This document shows positions 25,748 through 34,679 of a DNA stretch of 64,000 nucleotides, in pieces. The translations under genes were made by a program, and so were the position numbers. The notes beneath the pieces were generated by a model. The model saw nothing but the letters and a program-made list of their open reading frames with translations, was not told the origin of the DNA and ran no database searches. Position 1 is the first letter of the stretch; the number at the start of each line of letters is the position of its first letter. Origin of the DNA: Streptomyces sp. NBC_00414 (GTDB lineage: Bacteria > Actinomycetota > Actinomycetes > Streptomycetales > Streptomycetaceae); assembly GCF_036038375.1 (NCBI RefSeq), contig NZ_CP107935.1, forward strand, positions 10,286,653 to 10,350,652, in the 5' to 3' direction.

Positions 25748-26224
25748 ATGTCCCGTGTACAGCTCGCCCTGCGCGTCCCCGACCTCGAAGCCTCGATCGC
25801 CTTCTACAGCAAACTGTTCGGCACCGAGCCCGCCAAACTCCGCGACGGCTACGCCAACTTCGCCATCGCCGAGCCCCCGCTCAAGCTCGTCCTCATCGAA
25901 GGCACGGCGGGCGAGGACACCCGCATGGACCACCTCGGAGTCGAAGTCGACACCACCGAAGCCGTCCACGCCGCCACCACCCGCCTCAGCGCAGAAGGCC
26001 TGATCACCGACGAAGAGAACGACACCACCTGCTGCTATGCACTCCAGGACAAAGTCTGGGTCCACGGCCCCGGCCAGGAACCCTGGGAGATGTACGTCGT
26101 GAAAGCCGACGCAGACTCCCTCGCCAAGCAGCAAGGCAGCAGCTGCTGCACATCAGGCACAGCCACTTCCGACACGGATGCCAACGCGGGCGAACCTGTC
26201 GCCGCCGGTGGCGGCTGCTGCTGA
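25748..26224 (+). CDS. arsI: ArsI-type C-As lyase (non-heme Fe dioxygenase, VOC fold)
   Basis: 158 residues from ATG 25748 behind AGGAGGAAAG. It closely follows the ArsI/CadI pattern: VQLALRVPDLEASIAFYSKL (in the first beta-alpha module), FGTEPAKLRDGYANFAIA, MDHLGVEVD (Fe ligand His), the vicinal Cys95-Cys96 in TTCCYA that bind trivalent organoarsenicals, and WEMYVV (Fe ligand Glu). The C terminus adds SSCC and a final GGGCC, extra thiol pairs. ArsI cleaves the C-As bond of trivalent organoarsenicals such as methylarsenite, releasing As(III). In a locus predicted to build C-As bonds it looks like self-protection. Confidence 0.93.
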   Translation: MSRVQLALRVPDLEASIAFYSKLFGTEPAKLRDGYANFAIAEPPLKLVLIEGTAGEDTRMDHLGVEVDTTEAVHAATTRLSAEGLITDEENDTTCCYALQDKVWVHGPGQEPWEMYVVKADADSLAKQQGSSCCTSGTATSDTDANAGEPVAAGGGCC

Positions 26225-26231
26225 TCTGCTG

Positions 26232-27455
26232 ATGACCCACCTGCACACCGACGAGGCCGCGACCGGCACGCCAACGAGCCGCTCGCGGCCCCGCGCCGCA
26301 CTGCCCGCACTCTGCGCCACCCAGATCACCAGCTGGGGCATCGTCTACTACGCCTTCCCCGTCCTGCTCCCGCACCTGACAGCGGACACCGGATGGTCCA
26401 CCAGCGCCGCCACCGCGGCGTTCTCTGCGGCCCTCCTGATCTCGGCCGTCACCGGCATCCCCATCGGCCGCATCCTCGACCGCCGCGGCCCCCGCACCGT
26501 CATGACCACCGGCTCCGTGCTCGCGGTCACGGCCGTTCTGACCATCGCCGCAGCCCCGAACTTCTATGTCTTCACAGCAGGATGGCTCCTGGCCGGTTTC
26601 GCCATGGCCGCCACCTTCTACCAGCCCGCCTTCGCCGCCGTCACCCGCTGGTGGGGACCCGACCGCGTACGCGCCCTGACCATCGTCACCCTCGCCGGCG
26701 GACTCGCCAGCACGATTTTCGCCCCGCTCACCGCCGTGCTCGCGGACCACCTCGGCTGGCGCGCCACCTACGTCGTGCTCGCGGTCATCCTCGCGGCCGT
26801 GACGATCCCCGCGCACGCCCTGGCCCTACGAGCCCTCTGGCCACCGGCCCCACCGTCCACACCGGCGCCCAACCGCACACCGATCGCCCGCAGCCGCCCG
26901 TTCCTGCTCCTGGTCCTGGCCTTCACCTCTTCCGGCTTCGCCATGTACGCCGTCGTCTTCGGCATGGTCCCGCTGATGATCGAACGAGGCGCCGGCCCCT
27001 CAACAGCCGCCTGGGCACTGGGCCTCGGAGGAGCCGGCCAAACGCTGGGCCGCACCCTCTACGCCACCCTGACCCGCACCACCAGCGTCACCACCCGCAC
27101 CGCGGTCCTGTTCACCGCGGGCGGCGCCACCACGACGGCCCTTGCCCTCATCCCCGGCCCGATCCCGCTGCTGATCCTGCTCGCCGTCCTCGCAGGAGTC
27201 GTACGCGGCAACCTCACGCTCCTCCAGGCCACCGCCGTCAGCGACCGCTGGGGAACCACGAACTACGGCCGCCTGTCCGGACTTCTGATCGCTCCGGCAA
27301 CGGTGGCCGCGGCGCTTGCGCCTTGGGCGGGAGCAGCTCTGGCGGGACAGCTGGGTGGCTACGACAGACTATTCCTCATCCTCGCCGTCGGCTCTGCTCT
27401 GGCGGCCGCGCTTGCACTCGCATCGGGGCGATCTACCTTCAGTGCGCAAGCGTGA
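26232..27455 (+). CDS. MFS transporter of the ars operon
   Basis: 407 residues, 12 predicted membrane segments, starting 7 bp after arsI. ITSWGIVYYAFPVLLPHL forms TM1; PIGRILDRRGPRTVM is the loop 2-3 motif A; FYQPAFAAVTRWW follows in TM4-5. With no acr3 or arsB gene in sight, this and the 14-TM transporter are the only export candidates for the As(III) released by ArsI or for trivalent organoarsenicals (compare ArsK-type MFS efflux). It could instead be a general MFS protein; substrate is inference. Confidence 0.88.
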   Translation: MTHLHTDEAATGTPTSRSRPRAALPALCATQITSWGIVYYAFPVLLPHLTADTGWSTSAATAAFSAALLISAVTGIPIGRILDRRGPRTVMTTGSVLAVTAVLTIAAAPNFYVFTAGWLLAGFAMAATFYQPAFAAVTRWWGPDRVRALTIVTLAGGLASTIFAPLTAVLADHLGWRATYVVLAVILAAVTIPAHALALRALWPPAPPSTPAPNRTPIARSRPFLLLVLAFTSSGFAMYAVVFGMVPLMIERGAGPSTAAWALGLGGAGQTLGRTLYATLTRTTSVTTRTAVLFTAGGATTTALALIPGPIPLLILLAVLAGVVRGNLTLLQATAVSDRWGTTNYGRLSGLLIAPATVAAALAPWAGAALAGQLGGYDRLFLILAVGSALAAALALASGRSTFSAQA

Positions 27456-27520
27456 CTAACTGCTTCTAACAAAAGCTGTTGATCATGTGACTGTGGGTGT
27501 CCTCGCTCGTTGGTCTGGTT

Positions 27521-27640
27521 GTGGCGAAACGTCAGTCGCGGCCGTGGATTGTGTCGGATGAACTGTGGTCGCTCATCGAGCCGTTGTTGCCCGGACCGGT
27601 ACCGAAGCTGATGCAGGGCAGACCGTGGGTGCCGCCCCAG
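27521..27640 (+). pseudogene. IS5-family transposase N-terminal fragment
   Basis: A GTG-started frame gives AKRQSRPWIVSDELWSLIEP and a few residues more, the standard N terminus of a Streptomyces IS5-group transposase. It then stops matching at about 27640, where unrelated sequence begins. A C-terminal piece of the same kind lies at 33381-33674 on the other strand. Confidence 0.8.
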
Positions 27641-27921
27641 CCACGCTGATCGGCTACGGCGCCCTCCTGCTGACGGGATGCCTCCTCGTCCTGCTCGTCA
27701 CTGCACGCGTCGCGGCCCTGTGCGCACGAGGGCAACGCTCCCCGTTGAGTAAACGGTTCAGCGCCACCTGCATTGCGGTCAGCGCGCTCGCGCCCCGGCA
27801 GGAGTGGCGCTGCCCTGGCTGCTGAACTCCGACGTCCCAGGCCGATGGCTCGCTCACCTCATCGGGCTCTTGTAGGACCGAGGCGCCAGCTGCCGCGCGA
27901 AGGCATCATCACGGCCCGCTG

Positions 27922-28254
27922 ATGATCACGGGCCGACCATCGGAGCGCGTACCCCGGTACCCCGCCTGCACCATGGGCCGGGCCGCCGACATGCTCGGCA
28001 CCACCCCCGGCATCCTGCGCGCCATCGGAGACGCCCGCCTCATCACCCCGCTGCGCTCCGAGGGCGGCCACCGCCGCTACTCCCGCTACCAGCTGCGCAT
28101 CGCCGCCCGCGCCCGGACGCTCGTCGACCGGGGCACCCCCGTCGAAGCGGCCTGCCGCATCGTCATCCTTGAGGACCAGCTCGAGGAAGCCCGCCGTGTC
28201 AACGCCGAACACCACCGTGCGGCACGCGAACCGCACACGGGGAAAGCGGCCTGA
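27922..28254 (+). CDS. Small MerR-family DNA-binding protein
   Basis: 110 residues from ATG 27922; ATG 27973 is an alternative start closer to the domain. The MerR-type winged HTH is MGRAADMLGTTPGILRAIGD, then a wing with GGHRRYSRYQLR. A short C-terminal helix (EDQLEEARRVNAEH) probably dimerises. No effector domain is present, as in small SoxR-less MerR/BldC-like regulators. It stands alone; target unknown. Confidence 0.8.
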   Translation: MITGRPSERVPRYPACTMGRAADMLGTTPGILRAIGDARLITPLRSEGGHRRYSRYQLRIAARARTLVDRGTPVEAACRIVILEDQLEEARRVNAEHHRAAREPHTGKAA

Positions 28255-28545
28255 GACCTCAAGCCAGCGCCCGTTCCTTCTGCGCGGCCGCCCAGGTGAT
28301 GGAGGCGTGCGACGCGTAAAGGGTGCGCTGGTCAACGCCGTTGTCGCGAGTTTCCCCCCTGGCCGACCCCGCGACCTTCACCCGCTCCTGGTCGGGGTGG
28401 GGTGATGCCCTCTTCGCCGAGCTGCTCCTCGACCTTACGGGGCGCTCGGCGGGAGCCCTGGACCCTCCCTTGTCCACCACCGAACCGCCGTCACGGTAAG
28501 GATACTTCCGACCTCCCGGCGCCGGCGGTCGCTACGATCTGCGGC

Positions 28546-29316
28546 GTGTGCGCAAACATAGTGGTCGCCGAAGACGACGCGAAGCAGGCCGAACTGGTGC
28601 GTCGTTACCTGGAGCACGAGGGTCACGCCGTCACGGTCGTCGAGGACGGCCGGACGGCCCTCGAGACGGTCCGGCACCTGGAACCCGACCTGGTCGTCCT
28701 CGATGTGATGATGCCCGGGGCCGACGGTCTCGACGTCGTACGGGTCCTGCGCGCCGAACGCCGAGAGGTGCCGGTGCTGATGCTGACGGCCCGCAGCGCC
28801 GAGGACGATCTGCTGCTCGGCCTCGACCTCGGCGCCGACGACTACATGACCAAGCCGTTCAGTCCGCGTGAACTCACCGCCCGGGTAAGGACTTTGCTTC
28901 GCCGCAACCGGCGTGGCCCCGACCCGGCTCCGGCGACCGTGCTCGCCCCCGCTCCCGCCTCGGAGCCCGAAGTGGGTCCGGACGATGAGGTGTTGACGGT
29001 CGGTGTGCTCAGGGTTGATCCCTTGCGGCACGAGGTGTCGGTCGCCGGGATGCCCGTCGAGTGCACGCCCGGTGAGTTCCGTCTCCTCGCGGCGATGGCG
29101 GCCGAGCCCGGCCGGGTCTTCACGAGGGCACGACTCCTGGGCGAGCTGCACGGTTTCGACAAGTACATCAGCGGCCGGACCGTCGACGTGCACGTCATGA
29201 ACCTGCGCAAGAAGATCGAGCGTGTCCCACGACGGCCGGCACGCCTCATCACCGTCTTCGGCGTCGGCTACAAACTCACGGATCCCGCGAAGAACGTGCG
29301 CCATGCGGCGTCCTGA
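28546..29316 (+). CDS. OmpR-family two-component response regulator
   Basis: 256 residues from GTG 28546. Receiver domain: acidic pair in VVAEDD, phospho-acceptor Asp in VVLDVMMPG, Lys in MTKPF. A Pro/Ala-rich linker (~residues 125-145) leads to a winged-helix effector domain (CTPGEFRLLAAM ... TVDVHVMNLRKKIE ... VFGVGYKL). The histidine kinase follows immediately, and a small surface protein and sortase gene lie beyond, suggesting cell-envelope sensing. Confidence 0.93.
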   Translation: MCANIVVAEDDAKQAELVRRYLEHEGHAVTVVEDGRTALETVRHLEPDLVVLDVMMPGADGLDVVRVLRAERREVPVLMLTARSAEDDLLLGLDLGADDYMTKPFSPRELTARVRTLLRRNRRGPDPAPATVLAPAPASEPEVGPDDEVLTVGVLRVDPLRHEVSVAGMPVECTPGEFRLLAAMAAEPGRVFTRARLLGELHGFDKYISGRTVDVHVMNLRKKIERVPRRPARLITVFGVGYKLTDPAKNVRHAAS

Positions 29317-29329
29317 CAAGGGAGGTGCG

Positions 29330-31378
29330 GTGGGGGCCGGCCGGCTGCCGCTGCGTAAGAGCCTGGCGGGGAGGCTGTTGACCGTGTCGGCGCTGGTGGC
29401 CTCGTGCTCGGTCGCCGCGACCGCCTGGCTGGCCGTGCAGACGACCTCCGTCGCGATCCGCCAGGAGCAGGGGCAGAACCTCAAGTCCGACGCGAAGATC
29501 TACAACACCCTCCTCGGCTACGCGGCCACCCACCCCGACTGGGACGGCGTCGATACCACCGTGCGAGATCTGGCCCTGGAGTCCGGGCGCCGGATCGTGC
29601 TCACCACGCCCGGCCGACGCCCGTTCGTGGACTCGGCCGACTCGCGCTCAGCGGACAGCGGTTCGTCCGACGATCTGCTCGCTCAGCAGGCCTCGGCGGT
29701 CGTGGATCCACGCTCCGTCGACACCGTGCTGGTGCCCGACGCGGCCAAGGCCGGCGCCGACCGTGTCGATCCAAGGGCCGTGGGGCCCTTCCGGCTGCCC
29801 GCGAAGGAACACGACGCACTGCGGAAGGCCGCCGCCGGGAGGGTGGAGTGCCTCAGCCGGATGGGTATCGCCGCCGACGTCGTCGAGAGCCCGGGCGGAC
29901 GGCCCCGCGTCCAGTTCGTGAGTGACGAGACCGAGGGGGAGACCGACAACGTCACCGACCGTGACATGGAGGCCAAGTGCTTTGCGTCCTACCCCGTCGG
30001 TCCCACCGCGACCGAGCGGAAGGCCCTGAGTGCCCTCAACCAATTGGCTGACGCCTGTCTGAAACGACAGGGTCGCACCGCCGTGAAACTGAACCTGGAC
30101 CTGTCCTGGGACCGGAGTTACGCATACGGGCGGTACGACGCGGTCTCCGGCGCCGAGGACGGCCTCAGCGAACGGGAGGCGAAGGCCCTGGCCGCCAAGA
30201 AGGCACAGGACGCCGCGACGGCCGAACGCAAAGCGGCTTCCGGCGGCGCACTCGACTACGCCCCCGCCGAGATCCGCGACAGTGCGTACGACCGGGCCGT
30301 GGCCAGCTGTGTCGAAAGCGCCCGCCGGGAACAGCTCACGGGATATGTCGCCGAGCCCGCACTCCTGTTCATCGACGGCCCCGGTGCCGCCGGCGTGCCC
30401 GGCTTCGACCTCTCCCGCGCCAACACCGCACGCATCGCCGGTGTCACCGCCCTGGTCCTCGCCCTCACCGTCGGCGCCTCGGTGCTCGCCGGAGCCAGGC
30501 TCGTACGCCCGTTGCACGCGCTCACCGGCGCCGCCCAGCGCATGCGGGAGGGCCTGGACGTGACGGCGGTGCCCGTGCCCGTCGTCTTTGACAATGAGAT
30601 CGGACGGCTGACGGCGGCCTTCAACGACATGGCCACGCACCGGGCCCGCCTGGAGGAGCAGCGCAAGGTGATGGTCAGCGATGTCGCCCATGAGCTGCGA
30701 ACACCGCTGAGCAACATCCGGGGCTGGCTGGAGGCCGCCCACGACGGACTCGCCGTGCCGGACCCCGCGTTCGTCTCCTCGCTCCTGGAGGAGGCGGTGC
30801 AGCTCCAGCACCTCATCAACGACCTCCAGGATCTGGGCGCGGCCGACGCGGGCGCCCTGCGGCTGCACCGCAAGCCGGTACGGATCGACGAGCTGATCGG
30901 CCAGGTCGCCGGCGCGCACCAGGGGCTGGCCGAGACGGCGGGCGTCACCCTCACGGTCCTGACACCGCCGCCGGGCACCCCGCACCCACCGCTCCTCGAC
31001 GCCGACCCCGTACGGCTGCGGCAGACCGTCAGCAACCTGCTCTCCAACGCGGTGCGCCATACCCCGGCCGGTGGCACGGTGACCCTGCGCCGGTACGTCA
31101 CCGACCCGGGGGACGAGCTCGTCGTGGAGGTGTCCGACACCGGCAGTGGCATTCCGGCGGGCGACCTCCCGTACGTGTTCGACCGTTTCTGGCGGGCGGA
31201 GAAGTCCCGTAATCGCAGCACCGGCGGCAGCGGCCTCGGCCTGGCGATCGTCCTCAAGCTCGCCGAGGCCCACGGCGGCACGGTGGACGTGGCGAGCACG
31301 GAGGGGGAGGGGGCCACCTTCACTCTGCGGCTGCCGACAGCCGAGTCACGGAAGCCGCAGGGCCCCGGTCGACCCTGA
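29330..31378 (+). CDS. Sensor histidine kinase with large extracytoplasmic domain
   Basis: 682 residues from GTG 29330, which has GGGAGG upstream; ATG 29303 inside the regulator gene is an alternative. TM1 at ~20-42, an extracytoplasmic region of about 320 residues containing four Cys (in VECLSRM, AKCFASYP, ADACLKRQ, ASCVESA) that could pair, TM2 at ~360-380, HAMP, H-box DVAHELRTPLSNIRGW, N-box LLSNAVRHTP, G1 DTGSGIP and G2 GGSGLGLAI. The ligand is unknown. The sensor domain is far longer than that of most OmpR-type kinases and includes a charged helical Ala/Lys stretch (KALAAKKAQDAATAERKAA). Confidence 0.93.
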   Translation: MGAGRLPLRKSLAGRLLTVSALVASCSVAATAWLAVQTTSVAIRQEQGQNLKSDAKIYNTLLGYAATHPDWDGVDTTVRDLALESGRRIVLTTPGRRPFVDSADSRSADSGSSDDLLAQQASAVVDPRSVDTVLVPDAAKAGADRVDPRAVGPFRLPAKEHDALRKAAAGRVECLSRMGIAADVVESPGGRPRVQFVSDETEGETDNVTDRDMEAKCFASYPVGPTATERKALSALNQLADACLKRQGRTAVKLNLDLSWDRSYAYGRYDAVSGAEDGLSEREAKALAAKKAQDAATAERKAASGGALDYAPAEIRDSAYDRAVASCVESARREQLTGYVAEPALLFIDGPGAAGVPGFDLSRANTARIAGVTALVLALTVGASVLAGARLVRPLHALTGAAQRMREGLDVTAVPVPVVFDNEIGRLTAAFNDMATHRARLEEQRKVMVSDVAHELRTPLSNIRGWLEAAHDGLAVPDPAFVSSLLEEAVQLQHLINDLQDLGAADAGALRLHRKPVRIDELIGQVAGAHQGLAETAGVTLTVLTPPPGTPHPPLLDADPVRLRQTVSNLLSNAVRHTPAGGTVTLRRYVTDPGDELVVEVSDTGSGIPAGDLPYVFDRFWRAEKSRNRSTGGSGLGLAIVLKLAEAHGGTVDVASTEGEGATFTLRLPTAESRKPQGPGRP

Positions 31379-31502
31379 CGGGATGACGACAGCACTCTGA
31401 CAGTTTCCTCACAGGTGGCCGTCAGGGTGAAGCCATGCCCGGAACCTGGTGCGGATCGGCAAACCAGGAACGACCAAGCCGGGCTGGAACTGGAGCCCTT
31501 AC

Positions 31503-31895
31503 ATGTCCCGCCGTCTCACCCTGCGCCCGCTGCGTATCGCTGTCCTGACCGGCGTCGCGGCCGGCGCGCTGCTCGTCCCGGCCACCGCGGCCTTCGCCAC
31601 CGATCCGACGCCGACACCGGGCGCGACCGACTCGACCTCGGCCGACAAGGAGGCCCTGGCGAAGAAGAAGGCCGAGGACGCCAGGACGCTCAAGGAGGCC
31701 GAGGCCCGGAAGGCCGCCGAAGCCCGGAAGGCCGGAGGCAAGGACTACCCGCGTGGCGGTGTCGCCGCGGGCGAGGCCCCCGCCCAGGACGACAACACCG
31801 GCGCGCTCATCGGTTCGGCCACCGGCGCGCTGCTGCTCGCGGGCGCCGGCACCTACGTACTGCGCCGCCGCACCGCCGCCCGCCGCGAAGGCTGA
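31503..31895 (+). CDS. Small secreted, C-terminally anchored surface protein
   Basis: 130 residues: Sec signal (LRIAVLTGVAAGALLVPATAAFA), a charged helical middle (AKKKAEDARTLKEAEARKAA) and a C-terminal hydrophobic segment followed by RRRTAARR, the layout of a sortase substrate. A canonical LAXTG/LPXTG is not visible; DNTGALIG just before the membrane segment may stand in. A class F sortase gene follows directly, which supports this reading. Confidence 0.8.
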   Translation: MSRRLTLRPLRIAVLTGVAAGALLVPATAAFATDPTPTPGATDSTSADKEALAKKKAEDARTLKEAEARKAAEARKAGGKDYPRGGVAAGEAPAQDDNTGALIGSATGALLLAGAGTYVLRRRTAARREG

Positions 31896-31954
31896 CCCGG
31901 CAGCACGACCTCTCGTACGAAACGGTGGCGCCGCCCTTCACCAGGCGGCGCCCT

Positions 31955-32620
31955 GTGCGTTCCGGCGAACCCTCGCACCCTGTTCTGGAGCCCGAGTTGC
32001 CCCCTGCACACCGTCCGGCCCTGTCCCGGGCCCGCCTCGCGACCCTCACCCTGTTGACCCTCGTCACCCTGCTCACCGGCTGTTCGTCCGGCCCCGACCC
32101 GACGGCCCGGGTCGCCCCAACCGCCCCCGCCGCCGCGTCGGGCGCTCCGAAGTCTGAGCGGCCTGCGGCCGACGCTCCGGCGGCCCCTGCCGAGATGGCC
32201 GTTCCCTCCCTGGGGATCACCAGTTCGCTGATGGAGTTGGGCCTCAACACGGACCGGACGGTCCAGGTCCCGCCGGCCGAGGAGGGCATGACCGCGGGCT
32301 GGTACACGGGCGGTGCGGTGCCCGGTGAGATCGGCGCGGCCGTCATCATCGGCCACAACGACACCCGCTTCGGCGAGGCCGTCTTCCACGACCTGAAGAA
32401 GATCAAGGAGGGTGCGGACATCACCGTCACCGACAGGACGGGAAAGGTCGTCCACTTCACCGTCACGGCAATGGAGAGCGTCGCCAAGAACGCCTTCCCG
32501 ACGGAGAAGGTCTACGGGCCGACCCAGGAACGTGCGCTACGGCTCGTCACGTGCGACGGCGACTTCGACGCGCAGGGGCACCCTGTCGACAACCTCATCG
32601 TGTACGCGACAGCGAGCTGA
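31955..32620 (+). CDS. Class F sortase
   Basis: About 221 residues from GTG 31955 (GTG 31925 is also in frame). The N terminus carries a lipobox-like LLTGCSSG after a hydrophobic stretch. The sortase fold shows MAVPSLGITSSLMELGLN, catalytic His in VIIGHNDT, catalytic Cys in LVTCDGDF, and the C-terminal DNLIVYA strand; the expected Arg precedes this strand less clearly (HPVDN). It probably anchors the preceding small surface protein. Class F sortases are common in actinobacteria with poorly defined substrates. Confidence 0.85.
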   Translation: MRSGEPSHPVLEPELPPAHRPALSRARLATLTLLTLVTLLTGCSSGPDPTARVAPTAPAAASGAPKSERPAADAPAAPAEMAVPSLGITSSLMELGLNTDRTVQVPPAEEGMTAGWYTGGAVPGEIGAAVIIGHNDTRFGEAVFHDLKKIKEGADITVTDRTGKVVHFTVTAMESVAKNAFPTEKVYGPTQERALRLVTCDGDFDAQGHPVDNLIVYATAS

Positions 32621-33014
32621 GGGCCGTAGGCGTGTCCGTTTCGCCCTCTCGTCACGAGTAACGTCCGCAGCTCGATCGTCAGCGGCCGGTTCCAGGAGCG
32701 CGCCGCTGAACGGTCGGTACGCGTCAGTCACGGCGCGGCGATGCGCCGCGACTGCCTGGATGGCCGTCACCGCTCTCGGCTACGGCGCCAGCGAGCACCG
32801 CCGGGCGATGTGGATGCGTGGCGACGCCGTCCTTCAGGAGGCCAGCACCGAGCGGATCGAGGCCGTTGCCATTTCAAGGAAAGGCCCAGCTCAGGATCGC
32901 GCACTCCTCATCCTGGCCGCCATCCTGGCCGCCGGGACGACCAGCCGAATCGTCTCGCTCACCCAAGAGCGGCACATGCATCGGATGCAACTCCGCTCGG
33001 ACGGTGCGTGAGGC
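32621..33014. other. Decayed region before a ydcF fragment
   Basis: A short frame (about 32760-33011) encodes GASEHRRAMWMRGDAVLQEA-type sequence with moderate coding character but no family I recognise. It may be a gene remnant. Confidence 0.35.
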
Positions 33015-33380
33015 ACTCTCATCATCTTCAGCGGGGGTCCGACCGGCAGCTACGCTTCGGAAGCCCGGTTGATGGCTGACTACGCGAAGTCGGTGCTTGG
33101 GTTCGACGGCATGGTGCTCCTCGAAGACCGGAGCGCGACGAACTGGGAGAACATCTCGAACGTCATCCCGCTGCTTGAGGATGTCGACCGCATCAAGATC
33201 ACCTCCCAACCGGCTCACGCGCGCAAGGCCCGTGCGTACTTGCGGCGACAGCGCCCTGATCTTGCTGAGAGGCTCGTGCGAGCGGATGACTACCGTCCTG
33301 GCGAGTGGATGAGGGGTAAACCACTGCTGGCTCTGTACGGGCTTTGGACACTTCGTGGCCTCAAGGCCGAAGAGCGGAAG
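33015..33380 (+). pseudogene. YdcF-family (DUF218) protein, 5-prime truncated
   Basis: Sequence directly after an in-frame TGA encodes FSGGPTGSYASEARLMADYA, then LLEDRSATNWENISN and a conserved tail ending GLWTLRGLKAEER. This is the C-terminal two-thirds of an actinobacterial YdcF/DUF218 protein. The N-terminal VVLG part is absent upstream. The 3-prime side runs into an antisense IS5 fragment. Confidence 0.7.
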
Positions 33381-33674
33381 GTCTCGCTGTGGACAGCCGC
33401 TGCCCCGTCGGCGTCCCATCCGGTGATTCTTGAGCCGTCGCTGGCAGATGACTGCGCATCCGAGGGTGAGGAATGCTGCGTGGATGTCGTCGCGGATCCC
33501 CCAGTGGCTGCTCAGGCGGCGGAACCAGGGGAGTCGGACGAATGCGCGTTCCGCAACACAGCGTTGGGCGTCCCGGCCGGAGGTGTGCTCGGTGCCGCGA
33601 CGGGCGATCAAGGGGCGCCGTGGTCTCAGGCTGGTCGGCGGTACTTGTCGTGGTCGTAGCCGTGGTTCCGTCAC
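33381..33674 (-). pseudogene. IS5-family transposase C-terminal fragment
   Basis: The minus strand encodes RRPLIARRGTEHTSGRD, then RCVAERAFVRLPWFRRLSSH and DIHAAFLTLGCAVICQRRL, the classic end of an IS5-group transposase including the catalytic Glu region (AERAF). The rest of the gene is missing. Confidence 0.8.
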
Positions 33675-33762
33675 AGGTCACGCTGTCGGTAAAGTCCGTC
33701 GCCGCGCATACGACTTGCCTTCAAATTCTTATCAGGATGGCACCGCACATGCGGTACGACTC

Positions 33763-34026
33763 TTAGTCGTCGTTCGGCAGGTACCACCCGTGCTCGCGAT
33801 GCCTGGGCTCTGGTGGGTTCGGGTTCTCACGGGCATAGGCCTCGCTTGCACGGCGCGTCATCTCTTTGTCGTAGCGGTGCAGCTCGTCGTAGAGCTTCGA
33901 CGACTCGTTGACATCCCCGCTGGATACGTAACGCTGTCGCAGCGCCTCGCGCTCGTCTTCGAGTTCCGCGTCGGAGACCGGGCGGAGGCTTCCGAGGCCA
34001 CGCGTGATGGAATCGAAGATGCCCAC
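33763..34026 (-). CDS. Small conserved hypothetical protein
   Basis: 87 residues beginning MGIFDSITRGLGSLRPVSD, highly charged and helical (AELEDEREALRQRYV, SSKLYDELHRYDKEMTRRA). It resembles short proteins found widely in Streptomyces, whose function is not known to me. No signal or membrane segment. It stands alone. Confidence 0.7.
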   Translation of the reverse strand: MGIFDSITRGLGSLRPVSDAELEDEREALRQRYVSSGDVNESSKLYDELHRYDKEMTRRASEAYARENPNPPEPRHREHGWYLPNDD

Positions 34027-34679
34027 GCATTGATGTTGTCACACTGGGGGCTACAGCCGAGCCGTTGTCCGCCAATCCCGCCTCAAAGGTGCGCGGAAAC
34101 GCCCGGCTCGCGGCTGGCCGCCGGGATCACTGTGCCGGAAGGTCCAATCCATAACTCTTGACAATTGCTCCTCGTCATTGCGCGGGACAGCCCTTTAGCC
34201 GTCCCCCCCGGTAAAACCCCAGCTCAGGAAGTGTCGACTCCGCGCCCGCAGGGATCCTTCAGGCTGAATCCTCTTCGTCCCCTCCGATCGTGCGTCGACC
34301 CCGCGCCTCAGTGTCGAACGGTGCATTGGCCCCTGGTCTGAGTCATCCCGATGGGCGAGTGCGCTGGCCGGTTATCCGGGCAAAGCTTCCGGGCGTCGAC
34401 GCGGCGAGCGTGTGGTCTGTGCTCCCGTGCCGGCGCCTAAAGCGTTTGGTGCCCAAGATGCCTTCGCGACCACAGGGCGGTGGTCGGCGTCGACAAGGCG
34501 ATTGGGAGGTGCTGGCTTTTCAACCGCAGACTGGTGTCAGCGGCCAGCTCGGAATCCCCACGTACGGCCAGTTGTGATGTCACTCTTGGTTACGGCCCGG
34601 GCTCGACGGCTGTCCCGATCGGTCACATGCGGATGAACGCGACCGGTTGTCGGGCCACGTCAGTGCCAGGCACAGGCGA
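34027..34679. other. Gene-free stretch
   Basis: About 650 bp; frames on either strand are short and lack recognisable domains. It includes the 3-prime flank of the merR gene. Nothing convincing seen. Confidence 0.5.

Noticed and set aside
27565..27825. Small membrane protein frame
   Set aside because: It runs through the IS5 fragment in a different phase and has no start signal.
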